Assembly: GCA_023430365.1 (NCBI GenBank)
Contig: JAEZAS010000350.1
Coordinates: forward strand, 1 to 5,370
DNA from: Planctomycetota bacterium
Lineage (GTDB): Bacteria > Planctomycetota > Planctomycetia > Pirellulales > Pirellulaceae
Length of the DNA stretch: 5,370 bases
Direction: 5' to 3'
Shown: positions 1-5,230 of the stretch, piece by piece
Position numbering within the stretch: position 1 is the first letter of the stretch
How the letters are laid out: every line of letters starts with the position of its first letter
Program-made: the position numbers and the translations under genes
The notes under the pieces: generated by a model
What the model was told of the DNA's origin: nothing
The model's database searches: none
The model's input: the letters and a program-made list of their open reading frames with translations, nothing else

Positions 1-577
1 CGGCCAGGCTGGCGCTCAGCCAATTCACAAGTCGGCGGCGACGATAGATGAGGAACGGGCCATCCTCCACGCCGACGTAGGCCCGGGCCAGACGCTCGGC
101 CATGTAGTCGGCGTAACGACGATCCTCCAGCAGATGCGAGATCCACCACTCGACGCGATGCTCCGGCTGCACCCGCTCGAGAGCTCGAATCTCTTCGAGC
201 GAAGGAATGGTCCCGGTCAGAGCCAGAGAAAGGCGACGGGCAATCGCCAGATCGTCCGCCTTAGGCGTCGGAGTGAGGTCCTGGCTTCGCCAATGGTCGT
301 GGAACTCCTGGTTGAGCAAGGCGAGAGACGACCCGATGTCGCTCGCTCGTGGTCGAGGCAATTGGAGCATCGACGGCGACGATTCCTTCGACGCTGGCTC
401 TTCAGACTCCGTAGCTGAGGCGGGAGTTGGCCGGGCGTTGACGGCGCTGGCGGTCGCAAAACGTTCCGGCCAGAAGCTCTCGGGACGCAAAACCCGCTCG
501 CGCCGCAACAGTGATCCGCCGATGGCTGCCAGGCCAACCAGGCACAGGCCGATGAACAACGCGTTCTTCTGCCACAT
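1..577 (-). CDS. DUF1549 domain protein, N-terminal part (runs off left edge)
   Basis: Only the first 192 codons are in the window; the gene continues past base 1. Residues 5-24 form one hydrophobic segment followed by an Arg-rich stretch (RRERVLR), which suggests an uncleaved signal anchor with the rest of the protein outside the cytoplasm. Residues 40-85 are Pro/Ala/Ser/Glu-rich and look like a linker. From about residue 88 the sequence resembles the start of DUF1549 (PF07583): a region with ADDLAIARRLSLALTGTIPS, then RVEWWISHLLEDRRYADYMA, then an Arg-rich YRRRRLVNWL segment. The family is greatly expanded in planctomycetes and has no settled biochemical function. The ATG at 577 is preferred because it begins the anchor and has AAGGA about 10 nt upstream. 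It is transcribed away from the membrane-protein gene at 729. The family call is from remembered motif patterns, and the C-terminal domains (often DUF1553) cannot be seen. Confidence 0.8.
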   Translation of the reverse strand, partial: MWQKNALFIGLCLVGLAAIGGSLLRRERVLRPESFWPERFATASAVNARPTPASATESEEPASKESSPSMLQLPRPRASDIGSSLALLNQEFHDHWRSQDLTPTPKADDLAIARRLSLALTGTIPSLEEIRALERVQPEHRVEWWISHLLEDRRYADYMAERLARAYVGVEDGPFLIYRRRRLVNWLSASLA

Positions 578-728
578 GACGCCAAATTCCTTGAAACGTC
601 GGTCCACCGGCGATAGGTATAAGGTTGCGGAACCTCGCCGCCTGCCAAGGATCTTACCTCGCCTGGCGTATTGGGGTTTCGCTGCGGTGTGACCGTCCTT
701 GGCCCATTCGACCAGAAACTGCGACCGC
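578..728. promoter_or_regulatory. Divergent intergenic region between DUF1549 gene and membrane-protein gene
   Basis: These 151 bases separate two genes transcribed in opposite directions, so both promoters should lie here. I cannot pick a convincing -35/-10 pair for either. On the minus strand TTGGCA and TATACC occur, but they are about 21 bases apart, too far for a standard sigma70 promoter. A small perfect inverted repeat AGGTT-GCGG-AACCT lies at 622-635. It could be an operator or a 5' leader hairpin, but such stems are expected by chance in GC-rich DNA. Confidence 0.35.
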
Positions 729-2207
729 ATGGCAAACTCCTTCTCACCACAGGCCCCTGGCGGACGCGCGACCGACGCTCCGTCCGCCGCGTCCGGCGAT
801 GGCATTGTGGTCCTGGCGGTCGACGACCCAGGTCCGCTCCCGATCGCTGCCCAGCCGATCGCTTCGCCGCCGCCCGTTCGCCTGGTTGCCGCCGTGCCGG
901 TGACTCGCGAGATTCCGGTCGACGCGCAACTGGTTGCCGAGCCGTTCTCCTCGGCGACGCCTCGAAGCTGGCCGATCCGGGCCTGGCAGTTGGGGAGACT
1001 TGTCTGCGAGTGGCTATTTGGACTATTCAGCTTGCTCGCTTGCCTGGCGGTGCTGGCCGCGATTCCATTGGTGCAATTCGTCAGCCTGGGCTACTTGCTG
1101 GAAGCGAGCGCCCGCGTGGCCCGTAGTGGGCGGCTGCGGGACGGCTTTATCGACTTTCCGAAGTTTGCCCGCATCGGCAGTCTCGTCGCTGGCACTTGGT
1201 TGATGCTGCTTCCCTTGCGCTTGCTGGCGGACCTGGCTCGAAGCGCCTATTTGATCGATCCGGGCAGTGACACGGCACGCGCGTGGCGGCTGGGGTTGAT
1301 CGTTGCTACCACGCTCATGGTTGGCCACATCCTGCTGGCCTGGTACAGCGGCGGACGACTCCGGCACTTCTTCTGGCCGCTGCTGGCCCCTTTTCAGTTA
1401 GCTGCCCACCTGGTGCTCGGACGGTTGCTGCGACCCTTGCTTGAACGGGCGGTCCGGGCCGTCTGGCCGGCACTGGCTGACGACTTGTTCGCCTTGCGGC
1501 CGATGTCGGATTGGTTTCCGCCGGCGATCGTGTGGGCGGGGATGCGACGAGGACGCATGTATGCTGAGGCCCGCGACGCGGTCTGGGACTTCGTGGTCGG
1601 GCTGCGGCTACCGTTCTACTTTTGGCTAGGAGTGCGCGGCTTCGCCGGCGCGCTGGCCTGGTTGTTTGTTCCTGTCTTGCTGCTCATGTGCGGCACCACG
1701 ATTCAGAGCGAAGGGGCTCCTCTGGTCGGCTGGCTCGGAGCCCTGCTGCTGGCGTTCGTTCTGCTTTACCTGCCATTTTTGCAAACGCATTTTGCGGCGG
1801 AGAATCGCTTCACGGCGATGTTCCAGTGGGGCGAGATCCGGCGGATGTTTCGTAGGGCTCCGCTCGCCTTCTGGCTCGGGCTGACGGTGACCTGTTTGTT
1901 TGCCTTGCCGCTATATCTGTTGAAGATCGAGGCCACGCCGCGCGAAGTCACCTGGCTGCCGAGCATGTTCTTCGTCGTCTTCATCTACCCGGCCCGTTTG
2001 CTGACGGGATGGGCGATGGGACGGGCGCGGAAGCGTGAGCAGCCACGCTTCTTTCTTCTGCGCTGGATGGCGAGGTTCGCCGCGGTCCCGGTGGTGCTGT
2101 ATTACGTGCTGGTCGTGTTCTTCACGCAGTACACCTCCTGGTCGGGCCCGGTCAGCCTCTTTGAGCAACACGCTTTCCTGCTGCCCGCGCCGTTCTTTGG
2201 CCTGTGA
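729..2207 (+). CDS. Polytopic integral membrane protein of unknown function
   Basis: This 492-residue protein belongs to no family I can name firmly. Residues 1-85 are a Pro/Ala/Val-rich, probably disordered N-terminal region without a signal peptide. After it come hydrophobic segments at roughly 94-122, 148-170, 187-207, 214-233, 300-322, 333-352, 379-400, 410-428 and 447-467, so about seven to nine membrane spans. A basic/aromatic loop separates the second and third groups (residues 235-298). The stretch from 114 to 141, VQFVSLGYLLEASARVARSG and following, looks like the conserved core and resembles hypothetical membrane proteins I associate with planctomycetes. The ATG at 729 was chosen over an in-frame TTG at 699; neither has a clear Shine-Dalgarno sequence. 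The stop at 2205-2207 lies 15 bases before a shared terminator. Transporter, assembly factor or signalling protein are all possible; no catalytic motif is visible. Confidence 0.85.
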   Translation: MANSFSPQAPGGRATDAPSAASGDGIVVLAVDDPGPLPIAAQPIASPPPVRLVAAVPVTREIPVDAQLVAEPFSSATPRSWPIRAWQLGRLVCEWLFGLFSLLACLAVLAAIPLVQFVSLGYLLEASARVARSGRLRDGFIDFPKFARIGSLVAGTWLMLLPLRLLADLARSAYLIDPGSDTARAWRLGLIVATTLMVGHILLAWYSGGRLRHFFWPLLAPFQLAAHLVLGRLLRPLLERAVRAVWPALADDLFALRPMSDWFPPAIVWAGMRRGRMYAEARDAVWDFVVGLRLPFYFWLGVRGFAGALAWLFVPVLLLMCGTTIQSEGAPLVGWLGALLLAFVLLYLPFLQTHFAAENRFTAMFQWGEIRRMFRRAPLAFWLGLTVTCLFALPLYLLKIEATPREVTWLPSMFFVVFIYPARLLTGWAMGRARKREQPRFFLLRWMARFAAVPVVLYYVLVVFFTQYTSWSGPVSLFEQHAFLLPAPFFGL

Positions 2208-2222
2208 GCGGACGCAACGAAA

Positions 2223-2256
2223 AAGGCCGGCTCCAAACATGGTTGGAACCGGCCTT
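2223..2256. terminator. Bidirectional intrinsic terminator between convergent genes
   Basis: A hairpin with arms AAGGCCGG (2223-2230) and CCGGCCTT (2249-2256) is extended by TCCAA/TTGGA after one mismatch, giving 13 base pairs around a six-base loop. Five A residues (2220-2224) overlap the left foot, so the minus-strand transcript coming from lpxA ends in a clean run of U after the stem. On the plus strand the stem is followed by TTGGTGTTTT, a poorer but usable U-rich tail for the membrane-protein transcript. It sits 15 bases past one stop codon and 29 past the other. That position, and the lack of any other hairpin between the genes, supports use by both. Confidence 0.82.
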
Positions 2257-2285
2257 GGTGTTTTCGATTACGAAGGTTGCTTCGC

Positions 2286-3152
2286 TCAGGCGGCGCTGCG
2301 CTTCGAGCGATCGTCCGACTCGATATCGTCCGTATCGGCGTTGACGATGCGAAGGGTCGCCTTGCGGGAGATCCGGCGTTCCTGGACGAAGCCGCGCTTG
2401 CCCGACTTGAAGAACTCGTGGAAGGCGGCCGCGGGACCGGTGCTGAAATCGGTCTTGAGGATCTGGAGCACTTCGCTCCACCGCAGTCCCTGGCGGTAGA
2501 TCACTCGGTAGGCTTGCTTGAGCTGCTGGACTTCTTCCGGAGTGAAACCATTGCGACGCAGTCCGACGCGGTTGAGACCCACGACTTCCGTGACTCCGCC
2601 ACCTTCGATCGTGACGTAGGGCGGAACGTCCTGCACGATCTTTGCGAGTCCGCCGATCATGGCGAACCGGCCGACGCGGCAGAACTGATGAATCGCCACG
2701 CCGCCCGAGATGTAGGCCCGATCCTCCACCGTGACATGGCCGCCGAGCATGGCTCCATTGACGATGATGCAGTTGTTGCCCACCTGGCAGTCGTGGCCGA
2801 CGTGAGCGTTCACCATGATCAGGTTGTTGCTGCCGACGACCGTTGCGGCATCGTTGGCGTAGCCGCGATGCAGGGTGGCGTTCTCGCGAATGCGGTTGTT
2901 GTCGCCAATCGTCAGTATGCCGCCGGGGTTGGTGTCGATCGCGTGCTGTGCGCGAGCTCCGATCACGGCCCCTTCGGAAATATCGTTGTTCACTCCCAGC
3001 GTGGTTCGCGACTTGACGACGACGCGTGCAGCGAGCTTGCAGCCATCGCCGATCACCGCACCGGACTCGACCACGCAGAAGGGGCCGATCGTCACATTCT
3101 CGCCGAGCTGGGCGCCGGCTTCGATGACCGCCGTTGGATGGATTTGGGACAC
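2286..3152 (-). CDS. lpxA: Acyl-ACP--UDP-N-acetylglucosamine O-acyltransferase (LpxA)
   Basis: LpxA catalyses the first step of lipid A synthesis in the cytoplasm, moving a 3-hydroxyacyl chain from ACP to UDP-GlcNAc. The 288-residue product has left-handed beta-helix hexapeptide repeats over residues 1-190, then the helical C-terminal domain. His120 in NAHVGHDC matches the E. coli catalytic His125; His117, His139 and His155 match His122, His144 and His160. The VPPYV and GLNRVGLRRNGF motifs are present. Gly168 lies at the acyl-ruler position (E. coli Gly173), suggesting a long hydroxyacyl donor; this is inference. I start at the GTG at 3152 because family similarity begins with SQIHPTAVIE and GAGAG lies just upstream. 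An ATG at 3287 would add 45 unrelated residues. At 288 residues it is longer than E. coli LpxA (262), mainly through a charged tail after about residue 258. No lpxC, fabZ, lpxD or lpxB is adjacent. A terminator follows the stop. Confidence 0.96.
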   Translation of the reverse strand: MSQIHPTAVIEAGAQLGENVTIGPFCVVESGAVIGDGCKLAARVVVKSRTTLGVNNDISEGAVIGARAQHAIDTNPGGILTIGDNNRIRENATLHRGYANDAATVVGSNNLIMVNAHVGHDCQVGNNCIIVNGAMLGGHVTVEDRAYISGGVAIHQFCRVGRFAMIGGLAKIVQDVPPYVTIEGGGVTEVVGLNRVGLRRNGFTPEEVQQLKQAYRVIYRQGLRWSEVLQILKTDFSTGPAAAFHEFFKSGKRGFVQERRISRKATLRIVNADTDDIESDDRSKRSAA

Positions 3153-3545
3153 GTGTGTTCTCTCGTGCAGCAACGCCGGGTGGCTTTGCCTGTCCTGAGT
3201 TCTGGGTCTTGAACTGGGCCGCTGCGGCGTGTCGACGGTCGCTGTTCCGCGCTCCCGGAGCATTCGGAACATTCGGCTTCTAGCCATGCAATCGGCTGGA
3301 AAGCACTCCGCACTTTGACACGCGAGGTCGGATTATGCGCATTTTGCCAAACGTGTCGACGTCGATTTTCCTGCCGGTTTTGAGGGCTGAGAGGGAGACG
3401 GCCTAAAGATATTGGCCCTCTTCAGATAAGCCCGCTTCGACGACGCGCAACTGCGCAATTTAGAGATGCTCTATCGCCTCCTCGCCACCCTTCAGGCGAC
3501 GAGCGAACAATTGTGGGCAGCGAGCAGACCGCAAGAAGGAGGCTG
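3153..3545. other. Gene-free region upstream of lpxA
   Basis: This stretch lies upstream of lpxA and downstream of the 75-residue gene; both are on the minus strand. It holds the candidate lpxA promoter and about 170 bases of probable lpxA leader. It also contains small inverted repeats: GGCC-TAAAGATATT-GGCC nested inside GAGGGC/GCCCTC at about 3384-3420, GCGCA-AC-TGCGC at about 3450-3461, and TCGCC/GGCGA at 3482-3499. None has a T run that would make it a clear terminator for the small gene. Open frames here on either strand lack recognisable protein features. I see no tRNA or other known RNA. Confidence 0.5.
3332..3359 (-). promoter_or_regulatory. Candidate sigma70-type promoter for lpxA
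   Basis: On the minus strand, TCGACA (3354-3359) and CATAAT (3332-3337) are 16 bases apart. Each differs at one base from the TTGACA and TATAAT consensus. A start near 3325 would give a leader of about 170 nt before the lpxA GTG. The AT-rich spacer TTTGGCAAAAT also fits promoter DNA in an otherwise GC-rich region. No transcript start is visible from sequence, and planctomycete promoters are not well defined, so this is a moderate guess. Confidence 0.38.
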
Positions 3546-3551
3546 CTAGCG
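3539..3551. repeat. 13-bp direct repeat, copy 1
   Basis: GAGGCTGCTAGCG occurs here and again at 3908-3920, in the same orientation. This copy overlaps the last codon and stop of the 75-residue gene. The flanking bases differ, so the identity is exactly 13 bases. The two copies bracket the small gene and its upstream region. A 13-mer pair is only mildly unexpected in a window of this size and composition. Confidence 0.5.
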
Positions 3552-3773
3552 TTTGGCGTCGAACAGCCGACGCTCATCGATCAGAAAGATTTCGCCCGTA
3601 TCCAAGTCCTGCAGTCCGCGAACACGGACATCGCCTTTGTTCACGCGGACCATGCGACGGTGCGAAACCATCAGGGCCCGGAACTCGCGGGCTTCGACAT
3701 AGCGTTCCGCGACTCCCAAGGCCTTGCCATGCGTCGAACGGAGATCAACTTCGTCCAGGCGGATGGTGTTCAT
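3546..3773 (-). CDS. Small protein of unknown function (75 residues)
   Basis: I do not recognise a named family. The 75-residue product is soluble and strongly charged, with no signal peptide or membrane segment. Notable parts are an acidic/polar start (MNTIRLDEVDLRSTHGKALG), a middle rich in Arg and Val (RALMVSHRRMVRVNKGDVRV) and a C-terminal GLQDLDTGEIFLIDERRLF that reads like beta-strand, turn, beta-strand. The start is well fixed: the ATG at 3773 has GGAGG five bases upstream, the best ribosome binding site in this window. An in-frame ATG twelve bases earlier (3785) overlaps that site and so is unlikely to be used. The next genes are far away on both sides, so it appears to be transcribed alone. 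A weak TAAAAT element on the minus strand (3818-3823) could be its -10 box. Well-formed translation signals and coherent composition argue for a real gene. Confidence 0.75.
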   Translation of the reverse strand: MNTIRLDEVDLRSTHGKALGVAERYVEAREFRALMVSHRRMVRVNKGDVRVRGLQDLDTGEIFLIDERRLFDAKR

Positions 3774-3777
3774 GAGT

Positions 3778-3783
3778 ACCTCC
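3778..3783 (-). promoter_or_regulatory. Strong Shine-Dalgarno site fixing the start of the 75-residue gene
   Basis: On the minus strand GGAGGT is followed, five bases after GGAGG, by the ATG at 3773. The site lies inside the codons that would follow an alternative ATG at 3785, so it argues for the downstream start. Most other genes in the window lack a comparable site. Confidence 0.8.
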
Positions 3784-3907
3784 ATGGTTTGAGCGGGCGT
3801 CGCCTTGTACTCGCCGAATTTTAACAATCCAGCCGCAACGTAGGGAAGCCCCCGCCCGGCCACACTAGCGGTAAGCCGCTTGCTGATCCGGAGTTAGCGC
3901 GAATACT

Positions 3908-3920
3908 GAGGCTGCTAGCG
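3908..3920. repeat. 13-bp direct repeat, copy 2
   Basis: Second copy of GAGGCTGCTAGCG, 369 bases from the first and in the same orientation. It lies about 135 bases upstream of the start of the 75-residue gene, among several other TAGCG-containing motifs. Confidence 0.5.
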
Positions 3921-4118
3921 ACCGTGGTGAAAATGTCGATGGACGGTTAGATTTCGCTTAAGCCGTCGGCTGGAAGCCGGCAGCGGAACCGAACCGCCAT
4001 TCTGGTTCCCGCTCGTCAACGAGCAACCTCGCAGGGCGAATCTGCGGATCGTCGCATTCGCCTCCGCCTGGCTGGTTTCCGCGACAGACCATCGAGCAGC
4101 GTCGCCGATGAACCGCAG

Positions 4119-4185
4119 GTAAACGCCCGCCCACCAGACGCACCGAGGGGCAGATTCGGTTGCGGATGGTGGGCAGGGCGTTTAC
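4119..4185 (+). other. 67-nt near-perfect hairpin upstream of slyX
   Basis: The outer arms GTAAACGCCCGCCCACCA (4119-4136) and TGGTGGGCAGGGCGTTTAC (4167-4185) pair over 18 base pairs, with only one bulged base. Inside is a symmetric GA/GA internal loop (4137-4138 against 4165-4166), which in RNA can form tandem sheared G-A pairs. A second stem follows, CGCA-CCGA with TCGGTTGCG (4139-4146 with 4156-4164, one bulge), closed by a nine-base loop. On the plus strand TTTT follows one base after the stem, then GGGGAGGT. It may be an intrinsic terminator or attenuator in front of slyX, or a palindromic element. No flanking target-site duplication is visible. Confidence 0.72.
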
Positions 4186-4239
4186 TTTTGGGGAGGTGTG
4201 ATTTCCCAGCAATTGGCCGCTCGTCACTCGCTTCCCCCA

Positions 4240-4488
4240 ATGCCTTCCCGCGACCTCGAAGCCCGCGTCATCGACCTGGAAATCCTGCTGACCCATCAGC
4301 AGCGGGACCTCGCGGAACTCAACGCTCAACTGATTGAGCAGCGGCGGCTGATCGAAATGCTCCAACGGCAGATCGGCCGCCTCGAATCGCAGCACTCCCC
4401 CGAGCAAGCCGAGGCGGGCGCGGACTCAGACCTATCCGCACCATCCTTTGGAGCGGGCGTCATCGATAGCGACCTGGCGGACGAGTAG
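4240..4488 (+). CDS. slyX: SlyX family protein
   Basis: SlyX proteins are short cytoplasmic coiled coils of unknown function, first noted next to slyD in enterobacteria. This 82-residue product has the typical order: LEARVIDLEILLTHQQRDLA (residues 6-25), then ELNAQLIEQRRLIEMLQRQI (26-45), with heptad-spaced Leu/Ile throughout. The acidic Ser/Ala/Asp tail from about residue 52 is more divergent and lacks the PPHY-like end of E. coli SlyX. The ATG at 4240 was chosen because family similarity begins right after it, though it has no Shine-Dalgarno sequence. A GTG at 4198 would add 14 residues, but GGAGG is then only one base from the start codon, too close for normal use. No slyD is nearby. The gene converges on the response regulator, and no good terminator lies in the 73 bases between them. 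Confidence 0.8.
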   Translation: MPSRDLEARVIDLEILLTHQQRDLAELNAQLIEQRRLIEMLQRQIGRLESQHSPEQAEAGADSDLSAPSFGAGVIDSDLADE

Positions 4489-4561
4489 CCGACTCGCCCC
4501 AACATGACCTACAGCCGCAGTCCGGCGGAAAACCGGCAAAAGGCGTCTTCAGCCCAGGTGA

Positions 4562-5065
4562 TCAGGCGATCGGAAGCTGCAAGCTTTGCAAGGCGCTTGG
4601 GCGTAGATTCGACTTGGGCACCGCGGTCTTCACCTCGCGATCCGCGTGAGCGGCCGCCACCCGCGATTGAACGAGGTGCGGCATCCAAAGCGCTTTGCCG
4701 ACTAGTTCCAGCAATACCTCGGGATCGAACGGCTTGCGCAGATAGTAAGCTGCCCCAGCTTCGCTCGTCCGCCGGACGATGTCGGGCCCTTGGCCGGTCG
4801 ACATGAACATCAGCGGCACGTCTTCCATGCCCGGCTGCTCTCGCAGTTCCTGGCAGAGGTCGATGCCGCTCTCGCCGCCCAGATTGACGTCGCACAGAAT
4901 CAGATCGAGCGGCAACGTGCGGGCCGCTTTCAGGGCGGCTTCAGCGCCACGAGCGCAGTGGCACTCGTATCCCGACATGTCGAGGATCGCCGCCAAACCC
5001 GTCATGGTGAACGGATCGTTGTCGATGATCAAAATCAATGCCGGCGCGGTCGCGAGCGAATTCAT
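4562..5065 (-). CDS. Single-domain response regulator (receiver domain only)
   Basis: A phospho-receiver of 167 residues. The REC fold covers about residues 9-127. Asp59 in LILCDVNL is the expected phosphorylation site, Asp15 and Asp17 are in the IIDNDP acidic pocket motif, Ser89 takes the CheY Thr87 place, and Lys111 with Pro112 in YLRKPF matches CheY Lys109-Pro110. Tyr108 sits at the usual aromatic switch position. The residue equivalent to CheY Asp13 is Asn16, a departure from the common Asp-Asp pair. No DNA-binding, enzymatic or histidine kinase domain follows. The last 40 residues are a basic, probably flexible tail. It should act in the cytoplasm by protein-protein contact or as a phosphorelay intermediate; no kinase partner is in the window. 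The ATG at 5065 has no Shine-Dalgarno sequence of its own. The DUF1552 gene lies 165 bases upstream on the same strand. Confidence 0.92.
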   Translation of the reverse strand: MNSLATAPALILIIDNDPFTMTGLAAILDMSGYECHCARGAEAALKAARTLPLDLILCDVNLGGESGIDLCQELREQPGMEDVPLMFMSTGQGPDIVRRTSEAGAAYYLRKPFDPEVLLELVGKALWMPHLVQSRVAAAHADREVKTAVPKSNLRPSALQSLQLPIA

Positions 5066-5094
5066 GGCTGCATCAATCTGCGAGTAGGATTCAC
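5062..5094 (-). CDS. Possible 10-residue leader peptide coupled to the response regulator
   Basis: On the minus strand a GTG at 5094 opens a ten-codon frame, VNPTRRLMQP with its first residue read as Met. Its TGA overlaps the response-regulator ATG as ATGA, the usual arrangement for translational coupling. AAGGAG (5097-5102) precedes it, but the spacer is only two bases, shorter than usual. The regulator itself lacks a ribosome binding site, so coupling would explain how it is translated. Such a short frame can easily arise by chance. Confidence 0.25.
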   Translation of the reverse strand: MNPTRRLMQP

Positions 5095-5121
5095 CGCTCC
5101 TTCGGCATCAGGTGCTCCTAC
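5084..5121 (-). promoter_or_regulatory. Leader hairpin upstream of the response regulator
   Basis: An inverted repeat GTAGGA/TCCTAC (5084-5089 with 5116-5121) is extended by CACC/GGTG (5092-5095 with 5111-5114), giving ten base pairs around a 15-base loop. In the minus-strand transcript the loop displays AAGGAG, and the stem ends 18 bases before the regulator ATG. There is no U run after it, so it is not a standard intrinsic terminator. It may be a 5' leader structure affecting translation. Confidence 0.4.
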
Positions 5122-5195
5122 CCATCAAGTCGGCGGGAGCTTGCACTGCGGTGCAGAAATCCCAACCGCGCTTTCCCCTACGCTACAGCCGTCAC

Positions 5196-5220
5196 GATCC
5201 GCAGCCCTACAGGCCGGATC
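5196..5220 (-). terminator. Terminator-like hairpin after the DUF1552 gene
   Basis: GATCCG (5196-5201) pairs with CGGATC (5215-5220) and GCC (5204-5206) with GGC (5212-5214), leaving a two-base bulge and a five-base loop. It begins ten bases past the DUF1552 stop on the minus strand. It lacks the following U run, so it could be a weak terminator, an mRNA 3'-end stabiliser, or chance. If it does not stop transcription, the regulator could be cotranscribed with the DUF1552 gene. Confidence 0.35.
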
Positions 5221-5230
5221 TTCCGCGCGA

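Larger units (their letters stand above)
3774..4239. other. Gene-free region rich in short inverted and direct repeats
   Basis: These 466 bases lie between the divergent 75-residue gene and slyX and should hold promoters for both. I see no convincing coding frame. The left half contains TAGCG three times (3866, 3895, 3916), TAAGCCG twice (3872, 3959), the hairpin AGCGG-TAAG-CCGCT (3867-3880) and the near-palindrome AGCCG-T-CGGCT (3961-3971). The right half has a chain of local stems: GGAACC/GGTTCC (3985-4009), GCTCGT-CA-ACGAGC (4011-4024), GGCGAAT/ATTCGCC (4035-4062) and the long hairpin at 4119-4185. The pattern would fit a degenerate dispersed intergenic repeat or a structured leader RNA. 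It does not resemble tRNA, tmRNA, RNase P RNA or SRP RNA. Confidence 0.5.

Noticed and set aside
217..750. 177-codon minus-strand frame across the divergent intergenic region
   Set aside because: It overlaps the DUF1549 gene in another frame of the same strand and has an Arg/Ser/Pro-rich shadow composition.
2277..3212. 311-codon plus-strand frame opposite lpxA
   Set aside because: It lies almost wholly antisense to a certain LpxA. Its Asp/His/Ala/Val-rich composition is what the reverse of a GC-rich hexapeptide-repeat gene gives.
3315..3343. Perfect TTGACA on the plus strand as a promoter
   Set aside because: No -10 box is found 15-19 bases downstream, and no plus-strand gene follows before 4240.
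3335..3352. Sigma54-type promoter (minus-strand TTGGCAAAATGCGC)
   Set aside because: The GG and GC elements are separated by eight bases where ten are required.
3513..3824. 103-codon plus-strand frame
   Set aside because: Antisense to the 75-residue gene, which has far better translation signals.
4119..4185. Transposable-element ends
   Set aside because: There is no transposase, no space for cargo between the arms and no flanking target-site duplication.
3958..4407. 149-codon minus-strand frame over slyX and the long hairpin
   Set aside because: Half of it is antisense to the SlyX coiled coil and the rest crosses the hairpin. It has no domain or ribosome binding site to support it.
5142..5155. 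TGCAC-TGCG-GTGCA hairpin as an operator
   Set aside because: A five-pair stem in GC-rich DNA is expected by chance, and no known operator consensus fits.
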